From NCBI GenBank assembly GCA_965262255.1, contig OZ253505.1:3844001-3908000 (forward strand): a DNA stretch of 64,000 nt. The letters are read 5' to 3'. The position numbers and the translations under genes were made by a program. Positions 27,594 to 35,825 of this stretch are shown here, piece by piece (position 1 is the stretch's first letter; each line of letters begins with the position of its first letter). Origin of the DNA: JANQQC01 sp965262255 (GTDB lineage: Bacteria; Pseudomonadota; Alphaproteobacteria; Caulobacterales; Hyphomonadaceae). The notes below the pieces were generated by a model, which had not been told where the DNA came from, searched no databases, and saw nothing but the letters and a program-made list of their open reading frames with translations.

Positions 27594-28058
27594 ATGCCCT
27601 CTGCTACTAACAGAATAAAAGAGTGTCAAACTGTCAGTTCAATTCATGATATGAATGCGATGCGCGAATCGGTTTCTTTAATGCTTCCTGCGCTGAAAAG
27701 TCTCAGCACCGATGGAGATACCGCGTTCGTGGCCAAAAACAATCGTTATCTGCACATGTATATCGCTCCGAACCTTTCCAAACTTTTGTGTGAGCTTCTT
27801 GATCACATAGAGGAGGGAGGGGATATCACTCTAGAACCAAACTATAAAGTTGTTTCTATATCTGAAGCTGCTGAAGTATTGAATGTAACTGAACCCTATT
27901 TACTACAACAGCTTGACGAGGGAAAAATCTCCTTTAAGACCGTCAACGGGCGAAAACTAGTCGAGGCGCGAAGTCTGTATTCGTTCAAGCGAAAATTCGA
28001 TAGGGAGGCAGACAAATGTCTAGACAGAATAGTGGAGTTAACCAGAGAGCTGTATTAA
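27594..28058 (+). CDS. Excisionase-type DNA-binding antitoxin
   Basis: A 154-aa protein whose residues about 80-135 form an excisionase/MerR-like helix-turn-helix: VVSISEAAEVLNVTEPYLLQQLDEG. This architecture is common in antitoxins paired with PIN-domain toxins. ATG at 27594 is chosen for its AAGGA site; in-frame starts upstream would add up to 32 residues of poor quality. The toxin gene begins five bases after its stop. It probably represses its own promoter. Confidence 0.8.
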   Translation: MPSATNRIKECQTVSSIHDMNAMRESVSLMLPALKSLSTDGDTAFVAKNNRYLHMYIAPNLSKLLCELLDHIEEGGDITLEPNYKVVSISEAAEVLNVTEPYLLQQLDEGKISFKTVNGRKLVEARSLYSFKRKFDREADKCLDRIVELTRELY

Positions 28059-28062
28059 GGAA

Positions 28063-28659
28063 GTGTCAAAAAAAATTCATCACTGTGTTCTTGATGCGAA
28101 TATTCGATTTAGTTTACCAAAGCGAGACTTGATATTGTCACTTGCTAAGTCGGGCCTTCTAAAGGCTAGATGGACAAGGAAAATTTCAGATGAGACTCAA
28201 AGAGCTTTGGAGAAACGTTTTTTCCAAGTGAATGGGAACTGGCTTCGTTCAAAGAGAGATGCGGTAATGACCGTCAAGAACATCAACAGTTACAATCCTT
28301 CGGCAATTATTGACGGTGACTTCTCGTCGCCTCCAAGCTACATAAACTTGCCCGATAAGAATGACAATCACGTATTATACGCAGCTATAAAGTGTGAAGC
28401 TGATTACATTGTAACCGAAAACTTAAAGGATTTTCCTCAATCTTACTTGTTAAACTTTTCTCTGAAAGTTGCAACTGCCGATGAGATTATTTCCGACACC
28501 ATCGGTAAACACAAACTTGCAGCCATGGTTGCAGTCGAAAAAATCAGAAAACGTATGAACAATCCACCAGTTACAATGGAAGAACTACTCGAATTATGGA
28601 GTGAGCGTCATGGCTTAACCGAGACTGTAAAAGTTATAAGTAAAATGTGGGTTGACTGA
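28063..28659 (+). CDS. PIN-domain toxin (probable ribonuclease)
   Basis: A 198-aa protein with a PIN nuclease fold of the PIN_3 kind. Acidic residues are in place: VLDANIRF at the N-terminus, PDKNDNHVLYAA near residue 103 and IVTENLKDFP near 125. It starts with GTG, preceded by AAGGA. PIN toxins cleave RNA, often tRNA, with Mg ions. The C-terminal 60 residues are an extra helical part. With the gene before it, it forms a type II toxin-antitoxin pair. Confidence 0.82.
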   Translation: MSKKIHHCVLDANIRFSLPKRDLILSLAKSGLLKARWTRKISDETQRALEKRFFQVNGNWLRSKRDAVMTVKNINSYNPSAIIDGDFSSPPSYINLPDKNDNHVLYAAIKCEADYIVTENLKDFPQSYLLNFSLKVATADEIISDTIGKHKLAAMVAVEKIRKRMNNPPVTMEELLELWSERHGLTETVKVISKMWVD

Positions 28660-28847
28660 TTCTAAAAAAGTTAAAAATTGTATTGAAACACCAATTTGAC
28701 TGATAGAAACGGCTACACATCCAAAGTCGACTTAGCCGCATCGTTATCAAAAGCCCTGCGTATTAAGTCGGTTCATTAGGAGTAAGAGCAGATTTTTGCA
28801 CCCCACAATTGAAGTGTAGAAAAATTCTTTCAAGAAAGACATTTTTC

Positions 28848-28878
28848 TTGCAATTTTTACAAAACTAGGCATTATAAT
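28848..28878 (+). promoter_or_regulatory. Sigma-70-like promoter of tRNA-Val
   Basis: TTGCAA and TATAAT are separated by 19 bases, with the -10 box ending 13 bases before the tRNA. The spacing is longer than ideal but the -10 is perfect. Confidence 0.55.
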
Positions 28879-28891
28879 GCGAAGTGATTGT

Positions 28892-28967
28892 GGGCGGTTA
28901 GCTCAGTTGGAAGAGCGCCTCGTTTACACCGAGAAGGTCGGCGGTTCGAGCCCGTCACCGCCTACCA
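28892..28967 (+). tRNA. tRNA-Val (anticodon TAC), CCA encoded
   Basis: A 76-base cloverleaf: acceptor GGGCGGT with ACCGCCT, D-loop AGTTGGAA, anticodon loop TTTACAC with TAC at 28925-28927, T-loop TTCGAGC, and encoded CCA at 28965-28967. Two imperfections: a G1-U72 wobble and a C27-A43 mismatch at the base of the anticodon stem. All other stems pair well, so it is probably functional. Confidence 0.93.
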
Positions 28968-29052
28968 CTTGCATAAACTAATGAGGAATCTCTGCGCTAC
29001 TTTGCATTAGATTATGTTGTAACGACAACATTAGAGCACACATTAGTAAGAT

Positions 29053-29700
29053 TTAAGTCCCTAGGCTCCCGAGTAAACCCATTTCAGGTGTAGCATTGAA
29101 TTCGTCCTTTTCTTTCACTAATCGATAAGGAATCTTCCACCAAACTTGCCAACTCATTTTCGGGCTAAGAGTTAGTTCGACACCAAACTTATTTACAGCC
29201 TTGTACTGTGTCCCTTTCTTAACCCATTGCGAGCCTGTAACTCCCTTCAATACTTCTGAACTGATGTATGTAATCCTATAGATATGACGGCGTCCGCTTT
29301 CGTCATCAACGCGACGATAAGGTACTGAAATTATCTCGGATACGCTAGTATTCAGATAATCTGAAATTTTGTGTAAATCTGCTTCGAAACGACCCAAACG
29401 ATGACCCGATAGTGTCAATACTCTTTTGCTATCTTTCCCGGTAATTGTTCCAGATTTAATCTTCAAAAAATGTTGTAGCCCGTTAATCTCTACTAAGATA
29501 TCGTGATTATCATCATGTCTGCTTTCCTCCCAAATGGCGTGGTGTTTTGAACGAGTATCAGATTTTATAGAGTTTACCAATAGTTCTTCGAGCAACGGGC
29601 CCGAACATCTGCTTCCATCGAACAGTTTATGATACTCTGCAAGCAACAAACGAAACTTTTGTTCCATTTTTGGAGTTAGTTCGTACATTGCTCTAACCAT
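29053..29700 (-). CDS. Probable Type II restriction endonuclease
   Basis: A 215-aa protein directly downstream of a DNA methyltransferase, overlapping it by 25 bases. It has a PD-(D/E)XK-like core: an N-terminal helix with LLEELLVNS (Glu near 38-39), then HDILVEINGLQHFLKIKSG, giving Asp67 and Lys82. The predicted role is to cut the site protected by the partner methylase. A start at the second Met (29688) is possible. The family was not identified; recognition site unknown. Confidence 0.7.
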   Translation of the reverse strand: MVRAMYELTPKMEQKFRLLLAEYHKLFDGSRCSGPLLEELLVNSIKSDTRSKHHAIWEESRHDDNHDILVEINGLQHFLKIKSGTITGKDSKRVLTLSGHRLGRFEADLHKISDYLNTSVSEIISVPYRRVDDESGRRHIYRITYISSEVLKGVTGSQWVKKGTQYKAVNKFGVELTLSPKMSWQVWWKIPYRLVKEKDEFNATPEMGLLGSLGT

Positions 29701-30642
29701 TTACTAGCAAATGTCACATATTCCTTATTCAGTTCAACACCAACCCAAACTATCCCCATTTGTTCGGCGACCACACACTCTGAGCCCGAACCTGCAAATG
29801 GAATTAGAACACTACCGTTACTCCCAACTATCTTTGATCTCAACAATCTACGTGTGAGTTCCATCGGCTTCTGCGTCGGATGTTTCATTATCTCGTGATC
29901 GCGGTGGCTAGGCATCTCGGAAGGAGGATATACGCGACCATTGCACGTGCGACACATAAACCATCGTTCTGACGCACCTGCTCCTCCTGCCAAAGCAGGA
30001 ACTTTAATCACATCTCTTGGAAGTGCACCTCCGTGATCCAAATAAAGGGTTTCGCAACCTACCTTTCCACCGTTGAACCTAGAACCTGTCCCTGCTCTAA
30101 CCCTTCCTATATTGACACGATAACCATCTGTGTAGGGTTCTCTTATCTGATCGATTTCCATTACAGGACGGGATTTTCCAGGTTTCCAAAGGCACAAAAT
30201 ACTTTCGTGAGACCGCTGCCAAAATTTGGCCGAAGGTACTGCCTTGTTGGTATAGTGCCAAGCTAACCACCTTTGTTCATCTACCGGATATCTGGATGCT
30301 ACTTTCGCTAGAATTTCCGGAAAACCATAAATATATATCACTCCGTTATCAGTTATGATGTCTAAGCACTTTCCTACCCACTTGTCTGTCCAAGCGAGAT
30401 AGTCTTCCATATCCATTTTATCGGATTCATTACCGAAATCCTTGCCAATGTTATATGGAGGATCCGCTATTACAATGTCAAACTTACGAGCTGAAAGTTT
30501 TGGATTCTCCAAAACTTCAACGATATCTCCGTGTATTAGCTTGGATACGTTACGGTGATATCTGCCCCCCCCCGAATTTATTTCGAAAGCGGACGTTCAA
30601 TTTGCTACTGACTTTTTTAGCTTTAACTGTAGCAGAACCCAT
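29676..30642 (-). CDS. Type II DNA methyltransferase, out of frame through a poly-G tract
   Basis: A beta-class (DPPY-first) N6A/N4C methylase: IADPPYNIGKDF, HPTQKPMELTRRLL and VLIPFAGSGSECVVAEQ. The uninterrupted frame begins only at about 30512 and lacks the usual N-terminal strand. Upstream, ATG at 30642 opens 23 codons (MGSATVKAKKVSSK..), then nine Gs (30565-30573). With 9 Gs the frame ends QISP-stop; with 8 or 11 Gs it continues RYHRNVSKLIHGDIVEVLEN directly into the DPPY domain, the normal methylase N-terminus. It is therefore predicted to be phase variable and OFF in this sequence, unless the count is a sequencing error. No strong Shine-Dalgarno precedes the ATG. Confidence 0.8.
30565..30573 (-). 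repeat. Poly-G tract (nine G on the coding strand)
   Basis: A homopolymer of nine G on the minus strand inside the first 30 codons of the methylase. Such runs are rare in AT-rich DNA and are classic slipped-strand switches. Eight or eleven Gs would restore the full frame. Confidence 0.85.
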
Positions 30643-30756
30643 TAGTGTAACTTTCACAAATAAACCTAGTGCAAACATCAAAATATAAATTTTTGGGAAA
30701 CCACATTAGCATTTTCTTCAGAATAATGAGGAAGGTCGAACCTGTCCAAAATCATT

Positions 30757-31794
30757 TTACTGACCCGTTACTCTTTTTTTCGCAATTTCATCTACTACAA
30801 TGTTTGTCGGTCGCTTGTTTTGTTCAGCAACATCAAATACCTCATCCAAATTTTTTGGAATCGCCGACAATTTGTTCATTACCCAAGAACGGTCGTAACT
30901 TCCCGAAACTTCTGCCGCAACATTGATGATTCCGCCAGCATTTATAAGGTAATCAGGAGCATACAACACTTCGTTCTGATGTAACAAGTCACCGATATCT
31001 GGCGTTGATAACTGATTGTTCGCTCCGCCTGCTATGATCTTAACCTTTAGTCGATTGATCGTTTGTTTGTTAACTATCGCGCCAATCGCGTTCGGTGAAA
31101 AAACATCTGCTTCAACGTCGTAAATTTCGTCGGGTGAAACGACAGTTGCTCTAGTTTCACTTGCTACTTTCTCCAATTTCTCAGAATCAGAATCGGTTAT
31201 AACAAGCTTCGCTCCCTGTTCCACCAACAACTTACACAAATTTCCACCAACCGCTCCTACTCCTTGGACTGCGACAGTTCTCCCCGCCAGATCGTTACTA
31301 CCAAACACTCGCTTCAAACAAATTTCTATCCCCCGTTTTATACCTTCAGCCGTAAAAGGGGCTGAGTCTCCTCCTGCAGAAGGGCCGCTCGTACGTCCGG
31401 CTACATAGTTCGTGACCTTGAAAATTTCCATTACGTCCTCGGGTTCAATCCCGATATCCCCAGCAGTATAATATCCTCCATTCAAACTCTCGATCGCTTG
31501 CCCAAATGCTCGCAAAAGTTCTGGAGTTTTATCTTTTGCAGAGTCACCAACGATTACAGCTTTTCCTCCTCCTAAAGGAAGCTCTGCCATCGCTGACTTG
31601 TAACTCATTCCTTGAGATAAACGAAGTACATCAGTGATTGCAGACTCAGTCGATGTGTACGGCAACATGCGGCAGCCACCTGCACTTGGGCCAAGTTTCG
31701 TCGAATGAATCGCTATAATCGCTTTCAAGCCAGATTCTGAATCATAGAATTGGTGAACGGCTTCATGCCCATCAAACGAAGGATGATCAAACAT
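30757..31794 (-). CDS. Leucine/valine-type amino-acid dehydrogenase (Glu/Leu/Phe/Val family)
   Basis: A 345-aa NAD-dependent oxidative deaminase interconverting branched-chain amino acids and 2-oxo acids. Motifs: GGCRML, SYKSAMAELPLGGGKAVI with Lys66 and catalytic Lys78 (numbering close to leucine dehydrogenase Lys68/Lys80), TAGDIG, and a Rossmann motif VQGVGAVGGNLC. The length of about 345 residues matches leucine/phenylalanine dehydrogenases rather than the 420-450 of glutamate dehydrogenase. Exact substrate preference is inferred. Confidence 0.88.
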   Translation of the reverse strand: MFDHPSFDGHEAVHQFYDSESGLKAIIAIHSTKLGPSAGGCRMLPYTSTESAITDVLRLSQGMSYKSAMAELPLGGGKAVIVGDSAKDKTPELLRAFGQAIESLNGGYYTAGDIGIEPEDVMEIFKVTNYVAGRTSGPSAGGDSAPFTAEGIKRGIEICLKRVFGSNDLAGRTVAVQGVGAVGGNLCKLLVEQGAKLVITDSDSEKLEKVASETRATVVSPDEIYDVEADVFSPNAIGAIVNKQTINRLKVKIIAGGANNQLSTPDIGDLLHQNEVLYAPDYLINAGGIINVAAEVSGSYDRSWVMNKLSAIPKNLDEVFDVAEQNKRPTNIVVDEIAKKRVTGQ

Positions 31795-31838
31795 AGGGGT
31801 ATCTCATTTAAAAGGGGGATCTTACCCAATCTGTATTC

Positions 31839-32894
31839 TTAATTTGAATTTTTGTGCCAAGGCAGTGGGGGTTCTCCCGAGGGAATTTCTGCACTTGGGT
31901 CTCTCATAAAAGATAATACATCATTCCATACTATTTCGCTTTGTAAATCTCTTAGCAACATGTGGAATCCGTCCTTGTAGTAAATTGTTCGGACATGCCC
32001 CGGCAGGACTTTTGCTGTTCTCTTTACGCCTCGCTTAGGTATCACGTAATCATTGGCACCGTAGGTAAAAAGTGTCGGTAAATCGGCTGGTAGATTTTTC
32101 GCGGAATGGTGAGCATTCTCCATCAAACTTATCAAACCAGCAACGTGATCGATTCGATTGAGGTTAAGTTTATTCTCACTTTTGGATGTCTCGTAGAGCA
32201 TTTTTTCGTTATCTGAGGGCTTTGGTTTTAGATACTTTGGCGGTCTCACTATCCATCCCGGTCGCACTGTTTTCGACACTGCTAAACTGAATCGGAACAA
32301 CAATGGAAGGGAACCCCACCCCCGCAATCCAGGACCCGACAGAATAAGCACATCCGCGTCAGGAGGATTTTCCGAGGCAAAGGCTGTCATGGAAACAGCG
32401 GCCCCCATTGAAATCCCGACCACAGCGATTTTTGACCTAGGGTGCTTTTTCCTTGCTAACATTACAGCGGTACGAAGATCCTCTCTTAACAATTCCTCCT
32501 CCGGCCATATCCCGCGATTTGGCGATCGTCCAAAACTTCTCTGGTCATATGCGTACGTCAATACTTTATTCTGCGCCCACCATGGCGAGGCTAGGTAGAA
32601 GGCTTCCGCCCAATCATTCATTCCATGCAAGCCAACCACTACGATTTCTGCCTCAGCGTCGCCAAAGGTCGGCCAAACCGTCAATCCCAACTTCGTTCCG
32701 TCAAAACTGGTAAAATACTCCTCCTCAACGTTGAAGTGAGGTTCGATGTCGTCGATGTTTTCTAGAGCCATTTGCCTAACCGTGGAACACGAAAGAATAG
32801 AAAATAGTAGCAGACTGCATAAAAACTTAGTTGCTAGCAAAAGACACAGATGCCCTGTTCGCCAAAACCGAATCACAAGGTAGTCAATTAGCAT
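31839..32894 (-). CDS. Lipoprotein alpha/beta hydrolase (lysophospholipase/monoglyceride lipase-like)
   Basis: A 351-aa serine hydrolase. A hydrophobic leader ends in a lipobox-like FSILSC near residue 33. The fold shows GLHGMNDWAEAF (oxyanion HG), AYDQRSFGRS, the nucleophile elbow VGISMGAA, Asp in YGANDYVIP and His in DGFHMLLRD: a complete triad of the Hydrolase_4/S33 type. Substrates are probably acylglycerols or esters. The start is uncertain; starts from 32939 downward are open and none has a clear ribosome-binding site. Confidence 0.8.
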   Translation of the reverse strand: MLIDYLVIRFWRTGHLCLLLATKFLCSLLLFSILSCSTVRQMALENIDDIEPHFNVEEEYFTSFDGTKLGLTVWPTFGDAEAEIVVVGLHGMNDWAEAFYLASPWWAQNKVLTYAYDQRSFGRSPNRGIWPEEELLREDLRTAVMLARKKHPRSKIAVVGISMGAAVSMTAFASENPPDADVLILSGPGLRGWGSLPLLFRFSLAVSKTVRPGWIVRPPKYLKPKPSDNEKMLYETSKSENKLNLNRIDHVAGLISLMENAHHSAKNLPADLPTLFTYGANDYVIPKRGVKRTAKVLPGHVRTIYYKDGFHMLLRDLQSEIVWNDVLSFMRDPSAEIPSGEPPLPWHKNSN

Positions 32895-32981
32895 AAGGGT
32901 AACTAAGTCTAAGTTTACTTCTAGAACTAGCCAAAACAAAAAGAATTTAGGATGTAATCCAAGATCGGATTATTTAAGGAA

Positions 32982-33084
32982 TTATATACTTATTGACACG
33001 TTGAGCGTCACTGGAATACGGTTTTGATCTCTCGGTCTATTACTCCTCTTTCGAGGGTCGCTAGTTCTCCCAAACACAATACTG
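32982..33084 (-). mobile_element. Solo right end of the tnpB element, inverted
   Basis: On the minus strand this stretch encodes a decayed match to the last 30 codons of the tnpB gene at 33526-34827 (SDPRKRSNRP, then QNRIPVTLNVSISI and stop) and ends in the same GTGTCAATAAGTATATAA. A further short match to this terminal motif, GTGTCAAAAAGTATATAG, lies at 33106-33123. These are relics of related elements, or separate guide-RNA-bearing ends, lying next to the intact tnpB. Confidence 0.75.
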
Positions 33085-33525
33085 TACAATATTGGAAACG
33101 TTAGGGAACTATATACTTTTTGACACAAAAACGAGAAAAAGAGGGCATACAGATAGGGTGCTTTCAGGCGAATCACTCCCATATTTGCGGAGTAACCGGG
33201 AGATTATACGAAAGTTTCTACGTTAGTCAACCACTCAAAAATTTGTGTGCAATTTATCTGCCACGATGCCTATTGGTACTTGTGACCTTGAAGTTCCATT
33301 TTTCGCAACTTGAATCTGTGCTTTGATTTGCTTTAAGCACCGGCTCTTTCATTTGGTTTGCCCCCCTTAAAATGGTTCATTACCAACGTTTGTCACTCAA
33401 GAGCAAACTTACAAATTTTCTTCAGTATTGGGAACTCATTTCATTTTTTCAAATTTTTTCTTGAAAGATTTAACGAACCGCAGTATATAAGGAAGTTATC
33501 TATATATCCTGAAAGGAGAAGTCTC

Positions 33526-34827
33526 ATGGGACTAGAGGCTAATGACTCAGTTATCGAGTCTACTGCAATCATCACTCGAACACATACGCGTACCGCCAAA
33601 CTTAGCAAGGGTGGGCACAAGAAAGTGCGTGATTTCATCGCGATGCAAGCGATTTTGTATAACAGTGCATTAGAAGAGCGAATAGATTGTTACAAAAAAA
33701 CGGGTCAGTCTATCAGTTTCTATGATCAGTGTAAGTCACTAACAGAAATACGAGCGGATGATGCGGAGTACGGTAAGTACTCAGCTCACGTAATGCGTTC
33801 TTGTCTCAATCGTTTGGATAAGGCGTTCAAAAATTACTTTAAGCGGGTCAAAGAGGGGGCAAGTAAAGTCGGTTTTCCGCGATTTAAGCCCCGTAGGCGA
33901 ATGCGTTCGTTTGACTGTCCGAAAGGGAGTTTTCAACTCAGGGAACGTAAGAAAGGGTGGACTGTCAATATCAAGGGGTTTGATCCGTTCTATGTCAACG
34001 ATATTCCCCAAGGTGAAATCAAGTTGGTTCGTATAGTCGTAACGGAACGTCGGGTGAATGTTCAGTTTGTGGTCACGACGACAAATGAGGTTAAACCGTC
34101 TGATGCTTCAGTGATTGGTATAGATATGGGCGTGAACAATTTAGTAGCTCTGTCGACTGGTGAAATTGTCAAAGGCCGTAAACGGGATCTCAAGCGACAA
34201 AAGAGACTTCAGAAGAAATTGAGGGTAGAAGTCAAGAAAGACAAGGGGAAGAAAACTCCGGAACACAGGAAGGGAAAAACGAGGGGAAGTAAATCCTATC
34301 TGAAAGCCCGAACTCGTTATGCTAAAGAATGTCAACGGGTTCGCGAAAGTGAGCACGGCTATATCCATAGAGAGACGACGAGGATCGTTCGGTTATCTCC
34401 CAATCTCGCAATAGAAGATTTACAAATACAAAACATGACCAAAAACCCTAAGGTTGCACGAAGTATATTAGAACAAAACTGGGGTAAGTTCGCAACTCTG
34501 CTTTCCTACAAGGCTGAAAGTGCCGGTGGTAAAGTTACGCGAGTGAATCCCAAAAACACGAGCCGGATGTGTTCTGGATGCGGCAAGATCAAAACAGACT
34601 TGTCTCTTTCAGAACGCGTTTACTCGTGTTCTAACTGCGGCTTTCAAATCGATCGTGATGTGAATGCCGCCATCAATATCTCTCGCATTGCGAAGTCGGG
34701 CGGGAATCTTCCTGGAGAGTTCGGAGATATTGTGTTTGAGAGACCTAGTGACACTCGAAAGAGGGGTGATAGGTCGAGAGCTCAGAACCGTATACCTGTG
34801 ACAAGCAACGTGTCAATAAGTATATAA
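33526..34827 (+). CDS. tnpB: TnpB, RNA-guided nuclease of IS200/IS605-type element
   Basis: A 433-aa TnpB with RuvC residues Asp200 (GIDMGVNNL), Glu297 (AIEDLQIQNM) and Asp378 (DRDVNAAIN), and a zinc ribbon CSGCGKIKTDL..YSCSNCG. These RNA-guided DNA endonucleases help retain their transposon. ATG at 33526 is preceded by AAAGGAGAAG. No tnpA transposase is nearby, so it is an IS1341-like, non-autonomous element. The stop codon falls at the element's right end, so the 3' coding part would also supply the omega-RNA scaffold. Confidence 0.93.
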   Translation: MGLEANDSVIESTAIITRTHTRTAKLSKGGHKKVRDFIAMQAILYNSALEERIDCYKKTGQSISFYDQCKSLTEIRADDAEYGKYSAHVMRSCLNRLDKAFKNYFKRVKEGASKVGFPRFKPRRRMRSFDCPKGSFQLRERKKGWTVNIKGFDPFYVNDIPQGEIKLVRIVVTERRVNVQFVVTTTNEVKPSDASVIGIDMGVNNLVALSTGEIVKGRKRDLKRQKRLQKKLRVEVKKDKGKKTPEHRKGKTRGSKSYLKARTRYAKECQRVRESEHGYIHRETTRIVRLSPNLAIEDLQIQNMTKNPKVARSILEQNWGKFATLLSYKAESAGGKVTRVNPKNTSRMCSGCGKIKTDLSLSERVYSCSNCGFQIDRDVNAAINISRIAKSGGNLPGEFGDIVFERPSDTRKRGDRSRAQNRIPVTSNVSISI

Positions 34828-34845
34828 TACCCATTATTTAACCAA
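34690..34845 (+). ncRNA. Predicted omega/reRNA at the tnpB right end
   Basis: In TnpB systems the guide RNA spans the tnpB 3' end and the right end of the element, with the guide just beyond it. Here the 3' coding sequence has complementary segments (for example TGACAAGCAACGTGTCA) and is conserved in the solo copy at 32982-33084. The guide would start about 34828. Boundaries are approximate and expression is inferred. Confidence 0.4.
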
Positions 34846-34919
34846 GACTAGACGCTATACAAATAATTCTGGGGCTCTTTGCAAATCGGTAGCTAGACTC
34901 ATTGCTTGTTGTCCAATTT

Positions 34920-35231
34920 CTAGTTTGGAATTCCTAGAAGCATAGCTAGCCACAATAAGGGATTCGATAGTGTTCTCCGAACACTCTTCGTCGCATCTTT
35001 AGGTTCCTCTTTTTCTTTATTGAGATAGTGCGCCATCCCATTAGTTTCTAGGGTAAACTGATGACACGGACAGTACTGAGCATAGTTGGCCTTGCAGAAT
35101 TTGCACCAAACCTTTTTGAACCGGTCTCCGGTGAGATAGTATACGCAGTTTTCTTCATCTAATGCCTGATGACGGTGACAGTACCGAGCATACTCAACCT
35201 CGCAGAATTTGCACCAAACCTTATTGTCCAT
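34920..35231 (-). CDS. Small protein with two tandem CxxCx7CxxH zinc knuckles
   Basis: A 103-aa protein. Residues 5-22 (VWCKFCEVEYARYCHRHQ) and about 41-58 (VWCKFCKANYAQYCPCHQ) are two copies of a C-x2-C-x7-C-x2-H motif, likely zinc sites. The copies are also alike at DNA level, showing recent tandem duplication. The C-terminus has a hydrophobic patch NPLLWLAMLLGIP. A good AGGAG lies before the ATG. I do not recognise the family. Located just downstream of the tnpB element. Confidence 0.65.
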   Translation of the reverse strand: MDNKVWCKFCEVEYARYCHRHQALDEENCVYYLTGDRFKKVWCKFCKANYAQYCPCHQFTLETNGMAHYLNKEKEEPKDATKSVRRTLSNPLLWLAMLLGIPN

Positions 35232-35445
35232 TTCATTCTCCTATTAAGTTAATGACTTGACCGATCGCTTCAGTCAAATTTCATCTTCATCATCTAATGA
35301 AATATGTAGTGATAAACTCCTCGATTTCAACCCATGATCAGCAATTATCTGTTTCAGAACACTTCTACGTTCGAATTTTCTGTTGAAATTTTACCTCATC
35401 TATTGTATAACACGCTATTAATTCATCTTTTAAGGATTAACAATC

Positions 35446-35517
35446 ATGGCACGATTAATAGTAGCTGCCGCACTCCTATTGACGCTTTCCGCTTGCATAA
35501 ACATCCCGCTCGTCTAA
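35446..35517 (+). CDS. Very small lipoprotein-like peptide
   Basis: A 23-codon frame with AAGGA eight bases before ATG, a hydrophobic stretch and a lipobox LLTLSAC at residues 13-19, leaving a mature peptide of five to seven residues before TAA. It resembles the start of small lipoproteins such as entericidin types but may be a truncated gene, since the frame continues open for 24 codons after the stop. Confidence 0.4.
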   Translation: MARLIVAAALLLTLSACINIPLV

Positions 35518-35760
35518 CCAACAGAATTAACTTGCCCGCAAACCCTCGTAAGACGAGGAAGAAGGTCTTGGTGCGCGCATAGACTTTGCTAGTTCTAGCG
35601 AAGTGCCTCCGGATTAGACGATCTCAACCTCATCAGATTCGTTACTATTCTTATCGATTTCGGTTGGTATGAAGACGATTTGACTAACCTTGTTTAGGTA
35701 ATACTTTAGCTCTTTTACGACCCCGAATAACCGTATCTGCTAAAACTCGCGTCAGAATCT
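35518..35760. other. Spacer upstream of the M28 peptidase
   Basis: No gene is seen; it may hold regulatory DNA for the promoter that follows. Confidence 0.3.
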
Positions 35761-35789
35761 TTGAATTTCTACCACTTTTCAGGTATAAT
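35761..35789 (+). promoter_or_regulatory. Sigma-70-like promoter of the M28 peptidase gene
   Basis: TTGAAT and TATAAT are separated by exactly 17 bases, 37 bases before the ATG; TTGGAG at 35815-35820 is the ribosome-binding site. Confidence 0.65.
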
Positions 35790-35825
35790 GGAAGAGAGTA
35801 TATAGCTCATAACATTGGAGACATT

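Noticed and set aside
35334..35582. 82-codon open frame
   Set aside because: Overlaps the small lipoprotein frame, which has the better start signal and signal peptide.
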